64,000 bases of DNA. Source: Sporolactobacillus pectinivorans. Its GTDB lineage: Bacteria > Bacillota > Bacilli > Bacillales > Sporolactobacillaceae. The position numbers and the translations under genes are program-made. Numbering within the stretch: the first letter of the stretch is position 1; each line of letters starts with the position of its first letter. Shown piece after piece: positions 1 through 9,192 of this stretch. The DNA lies in NCBI RefSeq assembly GCF_002802965.1, contig NZ_NXGA01000001.1, positions 1,536,922 through 1,600,921 on the forward strand. The letters run 5' to 3'. A model generated the notes under the pieces. The model was not told the DNA's origin and did not search any database. It saw nothing but the letters and a program-made list of their open reading frames with translations.

Positions 1-1842
1 GTGATGAGAACGTGGCGCCGCAGTGCGATCAAGCAAGTGGCGTCCGCCCGATTCGGCGTTACCAGTTATTACCTTTCCGAAGCCACGGAGCTTCAGATTA
101 AAATGGCTCAGGGAGCAAAGCCTGGCGAAGGCGGCATGCTGCCTTCGGGAAAAGTTTATCCGTGGATTGCTCATACGCGCCGTGCCACGACCGGGGTCAC
201 ACTGATTTCACCGCCGCCGCATCACGATATTTATTCCATTGAAGATCTTGCCCAATTGATTTATGATTTGAAATCAAGCAATCCTAAGGCGCGGATCAGC
301 GTGAAACTGGTTGCCAAGGGCGGGGTTGGAACAATTGCAGCCGGCGTCGCCAAGGGAAAAGCAGATGTCATTCTGATCAGCGGACATGACGGCGGGACGG
401 GCGCAGCCTCAAAGACGAGCATCAAGCATGCCGGCCTGCCTTGGGAACTGGGCCTTGCCGAAGCGCACCAGACGCTGATGAAGAACGGGTTGCGCGACCG
501 CGTCAGACTCGAGACGGATGGCAAACTGATGACCGGTCGCGATGTTCTGATCGCTGCATGCCTTGGCGCTGAAGAATTTGGTTTTGCAACGGCACCTCTG
601 GTTGTCCTCGGCTGCCTGATGATGCGGGCTTGCCATCTGGACTCGTGCCCGGTCGGCATCGCGACACAGAATCCTGAGTTACGCAAACATTTTAGCGGAA
701 GCCCGGATTACATTGTTAATTTTATGACTTTTATTGCCCGGGATATTCGTGAGCAGCTGGCTAATCTTGGCTACCGCACACTTGAAGAAGTTGTCGGCGA
801 AGCGCATCTTCTGCGGATTAAGAAAGAAGTGCACAGTCACTGGAAGGCAAAATATCTTGATTTGTCCGATCTGCTCTATCAGGCGGAAAGTGATGTTTCC
901 AAGCGTCATTTTGCCCGTGCTCAGGATCACCATCTTGAAAAGCGTTTTGATGAACGCAACCTAATTTCGACGTGCCTGCCGACGATTGAGAACAAACGAC
1001 CGGTGCACCTGTCTTACAAATTGAAGAATTCCGACCGGACCGTTGGCACAACACTCGGGTATGTCATTTCGAAATCGACCGGTGGACGCGGTTTGCCGGA
1101 AGACACAATAAACCTTTCATTTACAGGAAGTGCCGGACAGAGTTTTGCTTCATTTATCCCGAGGGGCGTTACGATGGTTTTGACTGGAGATGCCAACGAC
1201 TATGTCGGCAAGGGGCTGTCCGGGGGCAAAGTGATTATTAAGTCTGAAGAAGTTGTTGGCGTTTCGACAGATTCTCAGGCAATGATGGGCAACGTGGCTT
1301 TCTTTGGTGCATCTGAGGGCGAGGCCTATATCCGTGGAACTGCCGGTGGCCGTTTCTGCGTCCGTAACAGCGGGGCAAACGCAATTGTCGAAGGGGTCGG
1401 CGAGAACGGCTGTGAATATATGACCGGCGGCAGAGTCGTTATTCTCGGCCCGATCGGCCGGAATTTTGCAGCTGGCATGTCCGGCGGGATAGCTTATATC
1501 CTTCCGGAGGGCCCGATCGGCCCGGTGCTTGCCCATATTAATAAGGAATTGGTCAATATTGAAAAGCTGACCGATAAAAGAGAAATGGAAGCAGTTTATA
1601 GCCTGATTCAGCATCATCTGGACTATACCGGCAGTCCGAAGGCAAAGCAGACCCTTGAAAACTGGGAGGAGTCAGCCGGGCGCATGATCAAGATTATTCC
1701 GCGCGACTATGAGGCGATGCTGTTACAGATCGGACACTATGAAGCTCAGGGTCTGAGCGAGGAACAGGCTAAAGAGGAAGCTTTCTATCTGAAAAAGCAG
1801 GGCAAACTGGCTGTTCCGACATCGGACTATCAGCCGGTATGA
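1..1842 (+). CDS. gltB: Glutamate synthase large subunit, 3' part (5' end outside window)
   Basis: This is the C-terminal 613 residues of the large subunit of NADPH-dependent glutamate synthase, which makes glutamate from glutamine and 2-oxoglutarate. The family is about 1500 residues long, so the amidotransferase domain and the first part of the synthase domain lie upstream of the window. Visible are the FMN/synthase signatures GAKPGEGG near residue 38 and SGHDGGTGA near residue 126, the 3Fe-4S cysteine region MRACHLDSCPVG near residue 208, and the Gly-rich beta-helix domain (GKGLSGGK, YMTGGRVV) near residues 400-500. The GTG at base 1 is an internal codon, not a start. The gene is followed 44 bp later by gltD, forming the usual two-gene operon. 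Identity is certain; only the 5' extent is unknown. Confidence 0.96.
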   Translation: MMRTWRRSAIKQVASARFGVTSYYLSEATELQIKMAQGAKPGEGGMLPSGKVYPWIAHTRRATTGVTLISPPPHHDIYSIEDLAQLIYDLKSSNPKARISVKLVAKGGVGTIAAGVAKGKADVILISGHDGGTGAASKTSIKHAGLPWELGLAEAHQTLMKNGLRDRVRLETDGKLMTGRDVLIAACLGAEEFGFATAPLVVLGCLMMRACHLDSCPVGIATQNPELRKHFSGSPDYIVNFMTFIARDIREQLANLGYRTLEEVVGEAHLLRIKKEVHSHWKAKYLDLSDLLYQAESDVSKRHFARAQDHHLEKRFDERNLISTCLPTIENKRPVHLSYKLKNSDRTVGTTLGYVISKSTGGRGLPEDTINLSFTGSAGQSFASFIPRGVTMVLTGDANDYVGKGLSGGKVIIKSEEVVGVSTDSQAMMGNVAFFGASEGEAYIRGTAGGRFCVRNSGANAIVEGVGENGCEYMTGGRVVILGPIGRNFAAGMSGGIAYILPEGPIGPVLAHINKELVNIEKLTDKREMEAVYSLIQHHLDYTGSPKAKQTLENWEESAGRMIKIIPRDYEAMLLQIGHYEAQGLSEEQAKEEAFYLKKQGKLAVPTSDYQPV

Positions 1843-1886
1843 TGTTGCAGGTTTCGGACAACTCTTGAAAGGATGAAGCTGAAAAA

Positions 1887-3341
1887 ATGGGACAATTAAT
1901 GGGTTTCCTGAATATAGAGAAGAAAAATCAAAAAGAACGCAATCCGCTTAAACGAACGAAAGACTGGCACGAATACCGGGAAGCCATGCCGGAAACCGAA
2001 GTCAGAGAACAGGCGGCCCGCTGCATGGACTGTGGTACGCCATACTGCCAGATCGGGACAGTGCTGAACCGCGGAACGAGCGGATGTCCGATTCACAACC
2101 TGATTCCTGAATGGAATGATCTGGTTTATCATGGGTTGTGGAAGGAGGCGTACGATCGTCTGGCAAAAACCAATAACTTTCCTGAATTTACTTCCAAAGC
2201 GTGTCCTGCGCCATGTGAAGGTTCCTGTACTGCCGGCTTCATCAGTGATCCGGTTTCGATCAAATCGATCGAACGCGCAATCATTGATCGGGCGTTCGAG
2301 GAAGGTTGGGTCGTTCCCAAACCGCCGCTTCGCCGCACAGGGAAAAAAATTGCGGTAATTGGTTCCGGTCCTGCGGGAATGGCATGTGCCGATCAGCTGA
2401 ATAAAATTGGCCATACTGTGACCGTGTTTGAACGCTCGGACCGGGCAGGCGGCCTGCTGATGTATGGTATTCCGAGCATGAAAATCGAAAAAAATGTAGT
2501 TGACCGCCGTATTCATCTTCTTGAATCGGAAGGGATCGTTTTCAAAACCGGTGTTGATGTCGGCAGAGACATCACGGAGTCTGAACTGAAAGAAAATTTC
2601 GATGCTATCGTTCTTTGCACAGGTGCGGGCAAACACCGCGACGTTCCAATTGAGGGGCGCGATCTTAAAGGTATTTTGCCGGCTATGGATTATCTGACGG
2701 CAAGCAACCGTCATTTGCTGTATCGTGAATCCCTGAAACCTGATTTCGATGCCAGCGGAAAACGGGTGATTGTCATTGGTGGCGGTGATACGGGAGAAGA
2801 CTGCGTGGCCACTGCGGTCCGTCAGGGTTGCAAGAGTGTTGTTCAATTCGGCAAGCACGGCCGACTGCCCGGACAACGGACAGCAGCAAACCCGTGGCCG
2901 GAAAATCCGCGTGTTTTTTCTGTGGACTATGCTTATGAGGAAGCAGAAGAACTATTTGGCAAAGATCCCCGCGAATATTATGTTGAGACGAAAAAATTCA
3001 TCGGTGATGCGTCCGGACATGTTCAATCTTTGCTTACCGGCTCTTTTAAATCGGAGACGGAAGAGCAAAAAGAGTGGGGAGCCGATATGGTGCTGATTGC
3101 AATCGGATTCCGCGGGGCGGAAGATCGTCTTTTCGATGATTTCAAGATCGAAAAGGATCCGGATGGACGCGTCATTCGGGCTGACGAGCGAAATTATCAG
3201 ACAAGCCGTGAAGGCATATTTGCGGCGGGTGATGCACGGCGCGGCGCAACTTTGATTGTCTGGGCTATTGAAGAAGGGCGGAAGGCTGCTGCGGCCGTTG
3301 ATCTATATCTTGATCAAAAACTGTCGCTGTTGAACGGCTGA
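1887..3341 (+). CDS. gltD: Glutamate synthase small subunit
   Basis: The product (484 residues) is the beta subunit of glutamate synthase, which passes electrons from NADPH through FAD and 4Fe-4S clusters to the large subunit. The N-terminal cysteine motif ARCMDCGTPYCQ near residue 46 and CPAPCEGSCT near residue 106 are cluster ligands. An FAD-binding GSGPAG follows near residue 159, an NADPH-binding GGGDTG near residue 299, and the late FAD motif FAAGDARRG near residue 445. Length is typical. I chose the ATG at 1887 because GAAAGGA precedes it; the in-frame ATG at 1899 is a weaker alternative. It sits directly behind gltB and ahead of a hairpin terminator. Confidence 0.96.
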   Translation: MGQLMGFLNIEKKNQKERNPLKRTKDWHEYREAMPETEVREQAARCMDCGTPYCQIGTVLNRGTSGCPIHNLIPEWNDLVYHGLWKEAYDRLAKTNNFPEFTSKACPAPCEGSCTAGFISDPVSIKSIERAIIDRAFEEGWVVPKPPLRRTGKKIAVIGSGPAGMACADQLNKIGHTVTVFERSDRAGGLLMYGIPSMKIEKNVVDRRIHLLESEGIVFKTGVDVGRDITESELKENFDAIVLCTGAGKHRDVPIEGRDLKGILPAMDYLTASNRHLLYRESLKPDFDASGKRVIVIGGGDTGEDCVATAVRQGCKSVVQFGKHGRLPGQRTAANPWPENPRVFSVDYAYEEAEELFGKDPREYYVETKKFIGDASGHVQSLLTGSFKSETEEQKEWGADMVLIAIGFRGAEDRLFDDFKIEKDPDGRVIRADERNYQTSREGIFAAGDARRGATLIVWAIEEGRKAAAAVDLYLDQKLSLLNG

Positions 3342-3374
3342 TACCGGATTTATAAATTCAGGCGACGATCACTT

Positions 3375-3405
3375 AAAAAAGGGAGCCTCAGCGGCTTCTT
3401 TTTTT
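3375..3405 (+). terminator. Terminator after gltBD
   Basis: An A-run, a GGGAGCC/GGCTTC stem and a seven-T tract form a factor-independent terminator 34 bp after the gltD stop codon. Confidence 0.8.
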
Positions 3406-3439
3406 ATATGTTAAAAATATATGGAAATAAGGAAAAGTC

Positions 3440-3577
3440 ATGAATAAATGGATAGACAGTGGAAACTTTGATAAAGTCTGGGAGCTGCGGCTAAAAAAAA
3501 TGTATGTCCTGTGCCGGAGCTTTGGCCGCAATAAACTATATATAAGAACACTTCCCAGCTATGTTAATTTTTTGTAA
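3440..3577 (+). CDS. Possible 45-residue small protein
   Basis: An open frame of 45 codons begins with ATG at 3440, preceded by AAGGAAAAGTC, and ends at TAA 3575-3577. The product would be basic and rich in Lys, Arg and aromatic residues. I recognise no family. It lies between the gltBD terminator and ppx in an AT-rich stretch, where chance frames of this size are common. Report it as a candidate only. Confidence 0.2.
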   Translation: MNKWIDSGNFDKVWELRLKKMYVLCRSFGRNKLYIRTLPSYVNFL

Positions 3578-3630
3578 ATAAATATGGAAAATTTTTTTTG
3601 ACCGGCAGAACATGCCTTATAATGGACATT

Positions 3631-5211
3631 ATGGAACTGTTTCCTGAAAAGAGAAAAAAAGACATCATTGTTTTGGAAAATGGGGTGAGGACGACGAGAA
3701 ACCACAGACTCTTTGCGTCCATAACAGTCGGGTTGCAAGTGATTGTATTGAAGATAGCCGATATGACAAGTCTCACGGTTGTTGAAGACGTCAGTGCCGA
3801 TGTGACAATCGGTGCCGATATTTATAACGATCGGATGATCGCTTTTCAAACGGTGGATCAGGCGTGCCAGGCGCTGGCGGGTTTTGTTCAAATTATGAAT
3901 GATTATGGGGTGAAAGAGTACCGGGCAGTGGCCGCAAGTTCTGTACAGGAGGCTGCCAATGCGGAATACGTTAAGGAACAAATCCGCATCAAAACGGGGC
4001 TTAATCTTGAGTGGCTTTCCAATGCAGAAGAGCGTTATCTGCATAATCAGGCTGTCTCTTATAAAACAACGGGTTTTGGCAAATTAATAGAAGAAGGAAC
4101 GATGCTGCTTGATATTGGCTCGGGAAGCATGCAGCTGACTGTTTATGATAAAGGCCATTTTGTTTTTTCGAGAAATATTAAGCTTGGGCCGCTCCGGATT
4201 CGGGAAATGCTTGGCGACTTGGAGAACCATACCGGGAATTATGTTGATATTATGGAAGATTACATCATGAGCAAAATCGACGGGTACCATCAGTTCGCAC
4301 CGAAAAATATCAACTATGAGCATTGCGTCCTTGTCGGAACTGATTTGCTGGCCTTTAAACACGCTTTTATGAAATCAAGCAGCGATACGATTGACCGTAA
4401 CCGTTTTGATGAACTCTACGGGCGCATACTCGACATTCCGGTTCAAGTTCTGGCCAGGCAATACGGCGTGCCTTACGATTCAGCGAGCCAGCTTCTCCCT
4501 TCCGCGATGATTCTGAAAATTATGCTTGAGATGACCGGCGCCAAGAACATTCTTCTTTCTGAAGCCGATCTTGCCGACGGGCTGCTGATCCATGATGAGC
4601 TTGATCATCACAAAAGAAGGATCGATCATTCATTCATCGAAGATATCATTGTTTCCGCACGGAACATTGCCGAACGCTATAATTGTGATCCGCGGCATAT
4701 TGGTATCGTTGAAAAATATTCACTGCATCTCTTTGACAGACTGAAACCGCTGCATGGGCTTGATAAACGGAGCAGGCTGTTATTGCAGCTTGCCGCGATA
4801 CTGCAGGATTCCGGCAGCTATATTGATATGAATGCCCACTATATTCATTCTTATTATATTATTCAATCTTCTGAGATTATGGGCATCTCGGACAGTGAAC
4901 GTGATATTATCGCCAACATTGCCCGTTATCACAGCGCGGAAACACCGACCAGCGATTCCGCTGCGTTTGAGGTCCTTCCGCCGGAGAACAGGCTGATTGT
5001 GGCGAAGTTGTCTGCCATTCTGCGGATTGGCGATGCACTGGATGACAGCCGTCAGAATAAGGTGAAAAGAATTACTGTTTCACTGAAACATGACCAAGTC
5101 ATCATTACTGCGCATGCGGATGACGATCTGTCTCTTGAAAGGCTGACTTTTGATGAAAAAGCGGCTTATTTTGAAGAAGTCTTTGGATTGAAGCCGATAT
5201 TACGAGGATAA
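3631..5211 (+). CDS. ppx: Exopolyphosphatase (Ppx/GppA family)
   Basis: The product resembles Ppx/GppA phosphatases, which remove terminal phosphate from polyphosphate. The actin-like fold is visible: LLDIGSGSMQL near residue 160 is the second phosphate loop, and an HD-type C-terminal domain carries HHKRR and YHSAE. It is odd that the first phosphate loop, normally D-x-G-S-N near the N terminus, reads ITVGLQV here. The gene ends 12 bp before ppk, so synthesis and degradation of polyphosphate are coupled. The start is uncertain: ATG 3631 is used, while GTG 3685 would give a more normal short N terminus. Family is sure; catalytic competence is open. Confidence 0.85.
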   Translation: MELFPEKRKKDIIVLENGVRTTRNHRLFASITVGLQVIVLKIADMTSLTVVEDVSADVTIGADIYNDRMIAFQTVDQACQALAGFVQIMNDYGVKEYRAVAASSVQEAANAEYVKEQIRIKTGLNLEWLSNAEERYLHNQAVSYKTTGFGKLIEEGTMLLDIGSGSMQLTVYDKGHFVFSRNIKLGPLRIREMLGDLENHTGNYVDIMEDYIMSKIDGYHQFAPKNINYEHCVLVGTDLLAFKHAFMKSSSDTIDRNRFDELYGRILDIPVQVLARQYGVPYDSASQLLPSAMILKIMLEMTGAKNILLSEADLADGLLIHDELDHHKRRIDHSFIEDIIVSARNIAERYNCDPRHIGIVEKYSLHLFDRLKPLHGLDKRSRLLLQLAAILQDSGSYIDMNAHYIHSYYIIQSSEIMGISDSERDIIANIARYHSAETPTSDSAAFEVLPPENRLIVAKLSAILRIGDALDDSRQNKVKRITVSLKHDQVIITAHADDDLSLERLTFDEKAAYFEEVFGLKPILRG

Positions 5212-5223
5212 GGTGAGTCAACC

Positions 5224-7368
5224 ATGGAGGATTTTGGTAAAAAGGAATATTTCTATAATCGCGAGTTAAGCTGGCTCAAGTTTAACGAGCGAGTTCTTGA
5301 AGAGGCACGCGAGAAGGAAAATCCGCTGCTTGAACGTGTCAAATTTCTGTCGATCACGGCCAGCAATTTGGATGAATTTTTCATGGTGCGCGTGGCATCC
5401 CTCAGTGACATGGTCAAGGTCGGCTACGAAAAAGCCGATCCTGCCGGTTTAAAGCCCAGCCAGCAGCTGGCAAAAATCAGCGCAGCGGCCCACCAAATGA
5501 TCGGACAGCAGTATATGACGTATAATCGGATGCTGAAAAAATTATTGAGAGAGCAAAACATCCAGATCCTCGATCTGGAAGATTTATCTCAGAAGCAGCT
5601 CGATTTTGTAGATCATTACTTCAACCGCGAAGTCTATCCGGTGCTGACGCCCATGGCTGTTGATTCTTCACGCCCGTTCCCGCTTATTTTGAATAAAAGT
5701 ATCAACATCGCAGCCTTTATCCACAAAAAAGGAAGCGGATCAAAGCAGGTGGAGTTCGTGACGGTCCAGGTACCTAATGTGCTTCCGCGCGTTGTTAAAG
5801 TCCCGTCGGAGGAGGGCCAGGTTGGTTTTGTCCTGCTGGAGAATATCATACGCAGACATCTGAAAAAGCTATTTGTCGGTTATGAGATTGACGAAGCTTC
5901 CTGCTACCGCGTCATGCGCGATATGGATCTTGAAGTGGACGAGGAGGATACGGAAGATCTTCTTAAAGAGATTGAGAAACAGCTCCGTCTGCGTGAGCGG
6001 GGCAATGTCATTCATTTGGATGTTGAATCGGGAATCAGCGGGCGGCTGATCGAGAAGCTGACGAGAAGGCTTGACGTCAGCGCCGATAACATATACAGCG
6101 TTAACGGCCCCATTGATCTGACTTTTCTTTCAAAACTCGTCGGAATGCTCGATGAGTCGGCAGGCCTTTGCTTTCCGGCGCACCATCCTTTTGTTCATTA
6201 TGAACTTATGGAACACTCGATCTTTGACACGATCCGTGAAAAGGATGTTTTTCTCCACCATCCGTTTGACTCGTTTGATCCCGTGATCGAACTGGTCCGG
6301 CAGGCTTCTGTTGATAAAAATGTGCTGGCCATTAAGATGACGCTTTACCGTGTTTCGGGAAACTCTCCGATTATTCGCTATCTTGAACGTGCGGCAGAGA
6401 ATGGGAAGCAGGTCACCGTTCTCGTTGAACTGAAAGCTCGATTTGATGAAGAGAACAATATTAACTGGGCACAAAAACTGGAAAAAACCGGCTGCCATGT
6501 GATTTTCGGCCTTGTAGGCCTGAAAACACATTGCAAAATGATGCTGGTTGTCCGCAGAGAATCAACCGGCATCAAACGCTATATGCATTTCGGCACCGGA
6601 AACTATAACGATATCACGGCTAAATTCTATACAGATATGGGACTTCTGACAAGCAATGAACAAATGGGTATCGATGCTTCCAACGTTTTCAACATGCTTT
6701 CCGGCTATTCCGAACCTCCGTATTTTCATAAACTGGTGATGGCACCGCTCTGGCTGCGGGGTACGATGCTCGATCTGATTGAGGACGAAATCAACCAGGC
6801 GAAGGCCGGCCGGCCGGCCTTCATTCATGCAAAGATGAATGCTCTGTCGGATGAAGAAATGATCCGGGCGTTATATAAGGCATCTGCTGCCGGCGTGAAG
6901 ATCAAACTGCTTGTCCGCGGCATCTGCTGCCTGCGCACCGGTATTCCGGGCATTAGCAACAATATCGAAGTCCATTCGATTGTCGGGCGCTACCTAGAGC
7001 ACAGCCGAATCTATATTTTTGGAAACGGCGGAGAGACGAAAATTTTTCTCGCCAGCGCGGATATGATGACACGGAATTTGAATCGGCGCGTTGAATTGAT
7101 GTTCCCGGTTGAGGACGAACGGATTCAGGCGGCGATCACCGACGCGTTCGATATTATGATGAGCGATAATGTGAAAACACGAGTAATGGGTAGCGACAGC
7201 CATTATTATAAACCAGACCGCCGCGGCAAGCTTCCTGTAAATGCACAGGAATACTTTGCCCGGCTTGCCGAACAGCGTACAATCAGCAGGCAAAAGTCGA
7301 TTCGGGAAAAAAGAACCTTCACACCCGTGCTCGGACACGAGGATCAGCCTGAAAGCGAAGAAAGGTAA
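5224..7368 (+). CDS. ppk: Polyphosphate kinase 1
   Basis: PPK1 (714 residues) reversibly polymerises the gamma-phosphate of ATP into polyphosphate. The N-terminal domain begins with the family signature NRELSWLKFNERV near residue 12. The two phospholipase-D-like catalytic domains carry the autophosphorylated histidine in GLKTHCKMM near residue 436 and the second histidine in YLEHSRIYIF near residue 590. Length is normal for the family. ATG 5224 follows GGTGAG and lies 12 bp after ppx, so the two are one operon. No terminator is obvious immediately downstream. Confidence 0.96.
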   Translation: MEDFGKKEYFYNRELSWLKFNERVLEEAREKENPLLERVKFLSITASNLDEFFMVRVASLSDMVKVGYEKADPAGLKPSQQLAKISAAAHQMIGQQYMTYNRMLKKLLREQNIQILDLEDLSQKQLDFVDHYFNREVYPVLTPMAVDSSRPFPLILNKSINIAAFIHKKGSGSKQVEFVTVQVPNVLPRVVKVPSEEGQVGFVLLENIIRRHLKKLFVGYEIDEASCYRVMRDMDLEVDEEDTEDLLKEIEKQLRLRERGNVIHLDVESGISGRLIEKLTRRLDVSADNIYSVNGPIDLTFLSKLVGMLDESAGLCFPAHHPFVHYELMEHSIFDTIREKDVFLHHPFDSFDPVIELVRQASVDKNVLAIKMTLYRVSGNSPIIRYLERAAENGKQVTVLVELKARFDEENNINWAQKLEKTGCHVIFGLVGLKTHCKMMLVVRRESTGIKRYMHFGTGNYNDITAKFYTDMGLLTSNEQMGIDASNVFNMLSGYSEPPYFHKLVMAPLWLRGTMLDLIEDEINQAKAGRPAFIHAKMNALSDEEMIRALYKASAAGVKIKLLVRGICCLRTGIPGISNNIEVHSIVGRYLEHSRIYIFGNGGETKIFLASADMMTRNLNRRVELMFPVEDERIQAAITDAFDIMMSDNVKTRVMGSDSHYYKPDRRGKLPVNAQEYFARLAEQRTISRQKSIREKRTFTPVLGHEDQPESEER

Positions 7369-7693
7369 AATTGGGGCCTCTTCATTTAGGAGGTCTGTTA
7401 AATAAAAATGCGCTAATCAAAAAGGCATTTTCCTTATTTCGGCCCAATGCGCTGGAAAATCGAAAAATGTCTTTTTTATTCAGAATGAGTCTTGAAATCG
7501 AATTTTTATTTGCTACAGAGCGAAAAACAGGCGGAATGGGCAAAAAATAAAGCAGACTAGACCATTAACCGACAAAAATTATAAATGTCTAAATGGTTAC
7601 AATTCCCATTTTATAGTTGACGGAAAAGTTAAAAGAACGTATATTACATTTGCTTCATCTATATTACAATTATATTACAAAGGAGTTTTTAAA
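7369..7693 (+). promoter_or_regulatory. Intergenic region with a strong sigma-A-type promoter at 7617-7645
   Basis: This 325-bp gap holds no gene I can support. TTGACG at 7617-7622, a 17-bp spacer and TATATT at 7640-7645 make a good vegetative promoter for the secreted protein at 7694. The leader then repeats TATATTACA three times (7640, 7660 and 7672) before an AAAGGAG ribosome site. Confidence 0.6.
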
Positions 7694-8302
7694 ATGAAAA
7701 AACGGTTTTCCGCATTCCTAATTATTGTTGCACTTTTAATTTCCAGTTTGAGTTTTTCATCGTTTGTTTCTGCAGCGGCTCCCAAAGCCATCACCTATTA
7801 TACGGTACAAGGCACACCATTTTTCAGCAATAAACAAGGCACAAAAATCACCCGTATTTTGCCTGTTAACACAAAGTTTTATCTCGCCCATAAACCGGGT
7901 AGGGGCCTTTATCATGTAACATATAGTAATAAGTCAGGATATATCAATGTCAGCGATCTTTCTAAATCACGTGTTGCAACTTATAATGATTTTACAGGTT
8001 CGTGGATTCTCGGTAAAGTGAATACACATGCCAGCTATCAGATATTAATCACCAAAGACACGATCAGCTATAATTATGCTCCAATGGCAGCAGTCGCGTA
8101 CGTTAAATCGAAAGACACTGTCATTAAAAATAACACATTGTGTATGAGACGGGCTACACTGCATGGCGATGGAACCGGGGTTTGGGGAAAATTGACACAA
8201 AGCATGAGACTGATCAAAAAGAACGGAAAAACGGTTCTTATCGTAAGCAAACCGGACAATAAAGAGATAATCGGATTCAGCGGAACAGCAAAAAGAAAAT
8301 AG
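7694..8302 (+). CDS. Secreted protein with SH3-like domain, unknown function
   Basis: The 202-residue product has a Sec signal peptide: MKKR, a hydrophobic core and a likely cut after VSAAA near residue 28. Residues about 35-95 look like a bacterial SH3 domain, with a YYTVQGTPFF start and the pattern GLYHVTYSNKSGYINVSDL, as in wall-binding proteins. The C-terminal 100 residues are Lys-rich and of no family I recognise. It is monocistronic, with its own promoter at 7617 and a terminator at 8316. A role at the cell wall is inference. ATG 7694 follows AAAGGAG at good spacing. Confidence 0.75.
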   Translation: MKKRFSAFLIIVALLISSLSFSSFVSAAAPKAITYYTVQGTPFFSNKQGTKITRILPVNTKFYLAHKPGRGLYHVTYSNKSGYINVSDLSKSRVATYNDFTGSWILGKVNTHASYQILITKDTISYNYAPMAAVAYVKSKDTVIKNNTLCMRRATLHGDGTGVWGKLTQSMRLIKKNGKTVLIVSKPDNKEIIGFSGTAKRK

Positions 8303-8315
8303 TCAAAAATTGGGG

Positions 8316-8339
8316 GGCCTGTTGATCAGGCCTTTTTTT
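8316..8339 (+). terminator. Terminator of the SH3-like gene
   Basis: GGCCTG, a five-base loop and CAGGCC are followed by seven T residues. Its distal end abuts repeat copy A. Confidence 0.85.
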
Positions 8340-8437
8340 GCACTTTAAGAAAGTATAAAAATTTCAAGGATTAAAGTGTAAGTGCAACTAGGCCTCTGGC
8401 ATTGCCTAAAGGCTTGCCAATCGGCAAGTTTTCTTTA
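8339..8437 (-). repeat. Dispersed structured element, copy A
   Basis: Read on the minus strand this matches copies at 32.98-33.21 kb and 43.76-43.83 kb. It has a 5' hairpin CTTGCC-GATT-GGCAAG (8413-8428), a middle block ending CCTAGTTG, and a 3' hairpin whose arms are at 8339-8348 and 8371-8381 with a 22-nt loop. Compared with the other copies, the 5' stem has one swapped pair (G-C to C-G) and the 3' stem has two pairs changed on both sides. It lies just beyond the terminator of the SH3-like gene. No coding role is supported. Confidence 0.65.
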
Positions 8438-8679
8438 CATAAAATATTTCCACGCCTGAAGAAAGTAATTGTAATTCCGGCTGCTGAAAAATCAGTCACA
8501 TATTTTAAACTTTTTTTTGAAACTCTGCTAATAATAGAGTCAATCCTCATTTGTTGTGACATACCGCACAATGCTTAATATACCTCTGTTTTTCGGCCCA
8601 ATCCAAGGATTGAAGTACCTGATTCCTTGTCATATGATATAAAAGTTACCGGCTGATTACGAATAAAACGGCTTGTGAT

Positions 8680-8726
8680 TCACTATATATTGTGGTAAAT
8701 TATTAAGCATAAACTATATGTAGTAC
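8680..8726 (+). promoter_or_regulatory. Two NrdR boxes upstream of nrdIEF
   Basis: TCACTATATATTGTGG (8680-8695) and AAACTATATGTAGTAC (8711-8726) match the NrdR box pattern ACACWATATATWGTGT. Their centres are 31 bp apart, three helical turns, as is usual for paired sites of the ribonucleotide reductase repressor NrdR. They lie 80-130 bp before nrdI. No nrdR gene is in the window. Confidence 0.75.
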
Positions 8727-8808
8727 TAAGACGACGGTAACCTCTGAAACGATGAGAAATTCAGAAGCAACCGGTATTGCAGCACTTTTTTGAACAGGAG
8801 GGCCGCCG

Positions 8809-9192
8809 ATGATGATTTTATACGAAAGCATGACCGGAAATGTCAAACGTTTTTTAGAAAAAACAGGGCTGGCTTTTCAGCCGATCGACAGTCTGAATCC
8901 GGTTGATCGTCCTTTTATTCTTGTGACGAATACGATTGGTTTCGGCGATGCGCCGGACAGTGTGAAACAATTTTTAATGAAAAATGGTCGCTTTCTCAGA
9001 GCTGTCGCTGCGAGTGGCAACCGAAACTGGGGAAGAAATTTTGCACGTGCAGCCGACGTTATTGCCGCGGCGTACCATGTTCCGATTTTATATAAATTTG
9101 AACTTGGAGGAACAGCGGCCGATGTTATAAATTTTCAGGAAAGGGTGAGGACATTTGTTGAACGAAGCGATCAAGCCGAAGTCCTACGTTGA
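8809..9192 (+). CDS. nrdI: Flavodoxin-like NrdI, activator of class Ib ribonucleotide reductase
   Basis: The 127-residue product is NrdI, the flavoprotein that supplies oxidant to assemble the dimanganese-tyrosyl cofactor of NrdF. The FMN phosphate loop YESMTGN is at residues 4-10, and TNTIGFGDAP near residue 37 and GNRNWG near residue 65 are family signatures. ATG 8809 follows AGGAGGGCC. It overlaps nrdE by 38 bp, so the two are translationally coupled. The operon is preceded by paired NrdR boxes. Confidence 0.95.
   Translation: MMILYESMTGNVKRFLEKTGLAFQPIDSLNPVDRPFILVTNTIGFGDAPDSVKQFLMKNGRFLRAVAASGNRNWGRNFARAADVIAAAYHVPILYKFELGGTAADVINFQERVRTFVERSDQAEVLR

Noticed and set aside
1..40. Possible frameshift at the start of the gltB fragment
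   Set aside because: Only a dozen bases precede the conserved AIKQVASARFGVT, so the odd residues before it cannot be judged; the window edge cuts the gene.
3598..3623. TTGACC and TATAAT as a ppx promoter
   Set aside because: The spacer is only 14 bp, too short for a normal sigma-A promoter.
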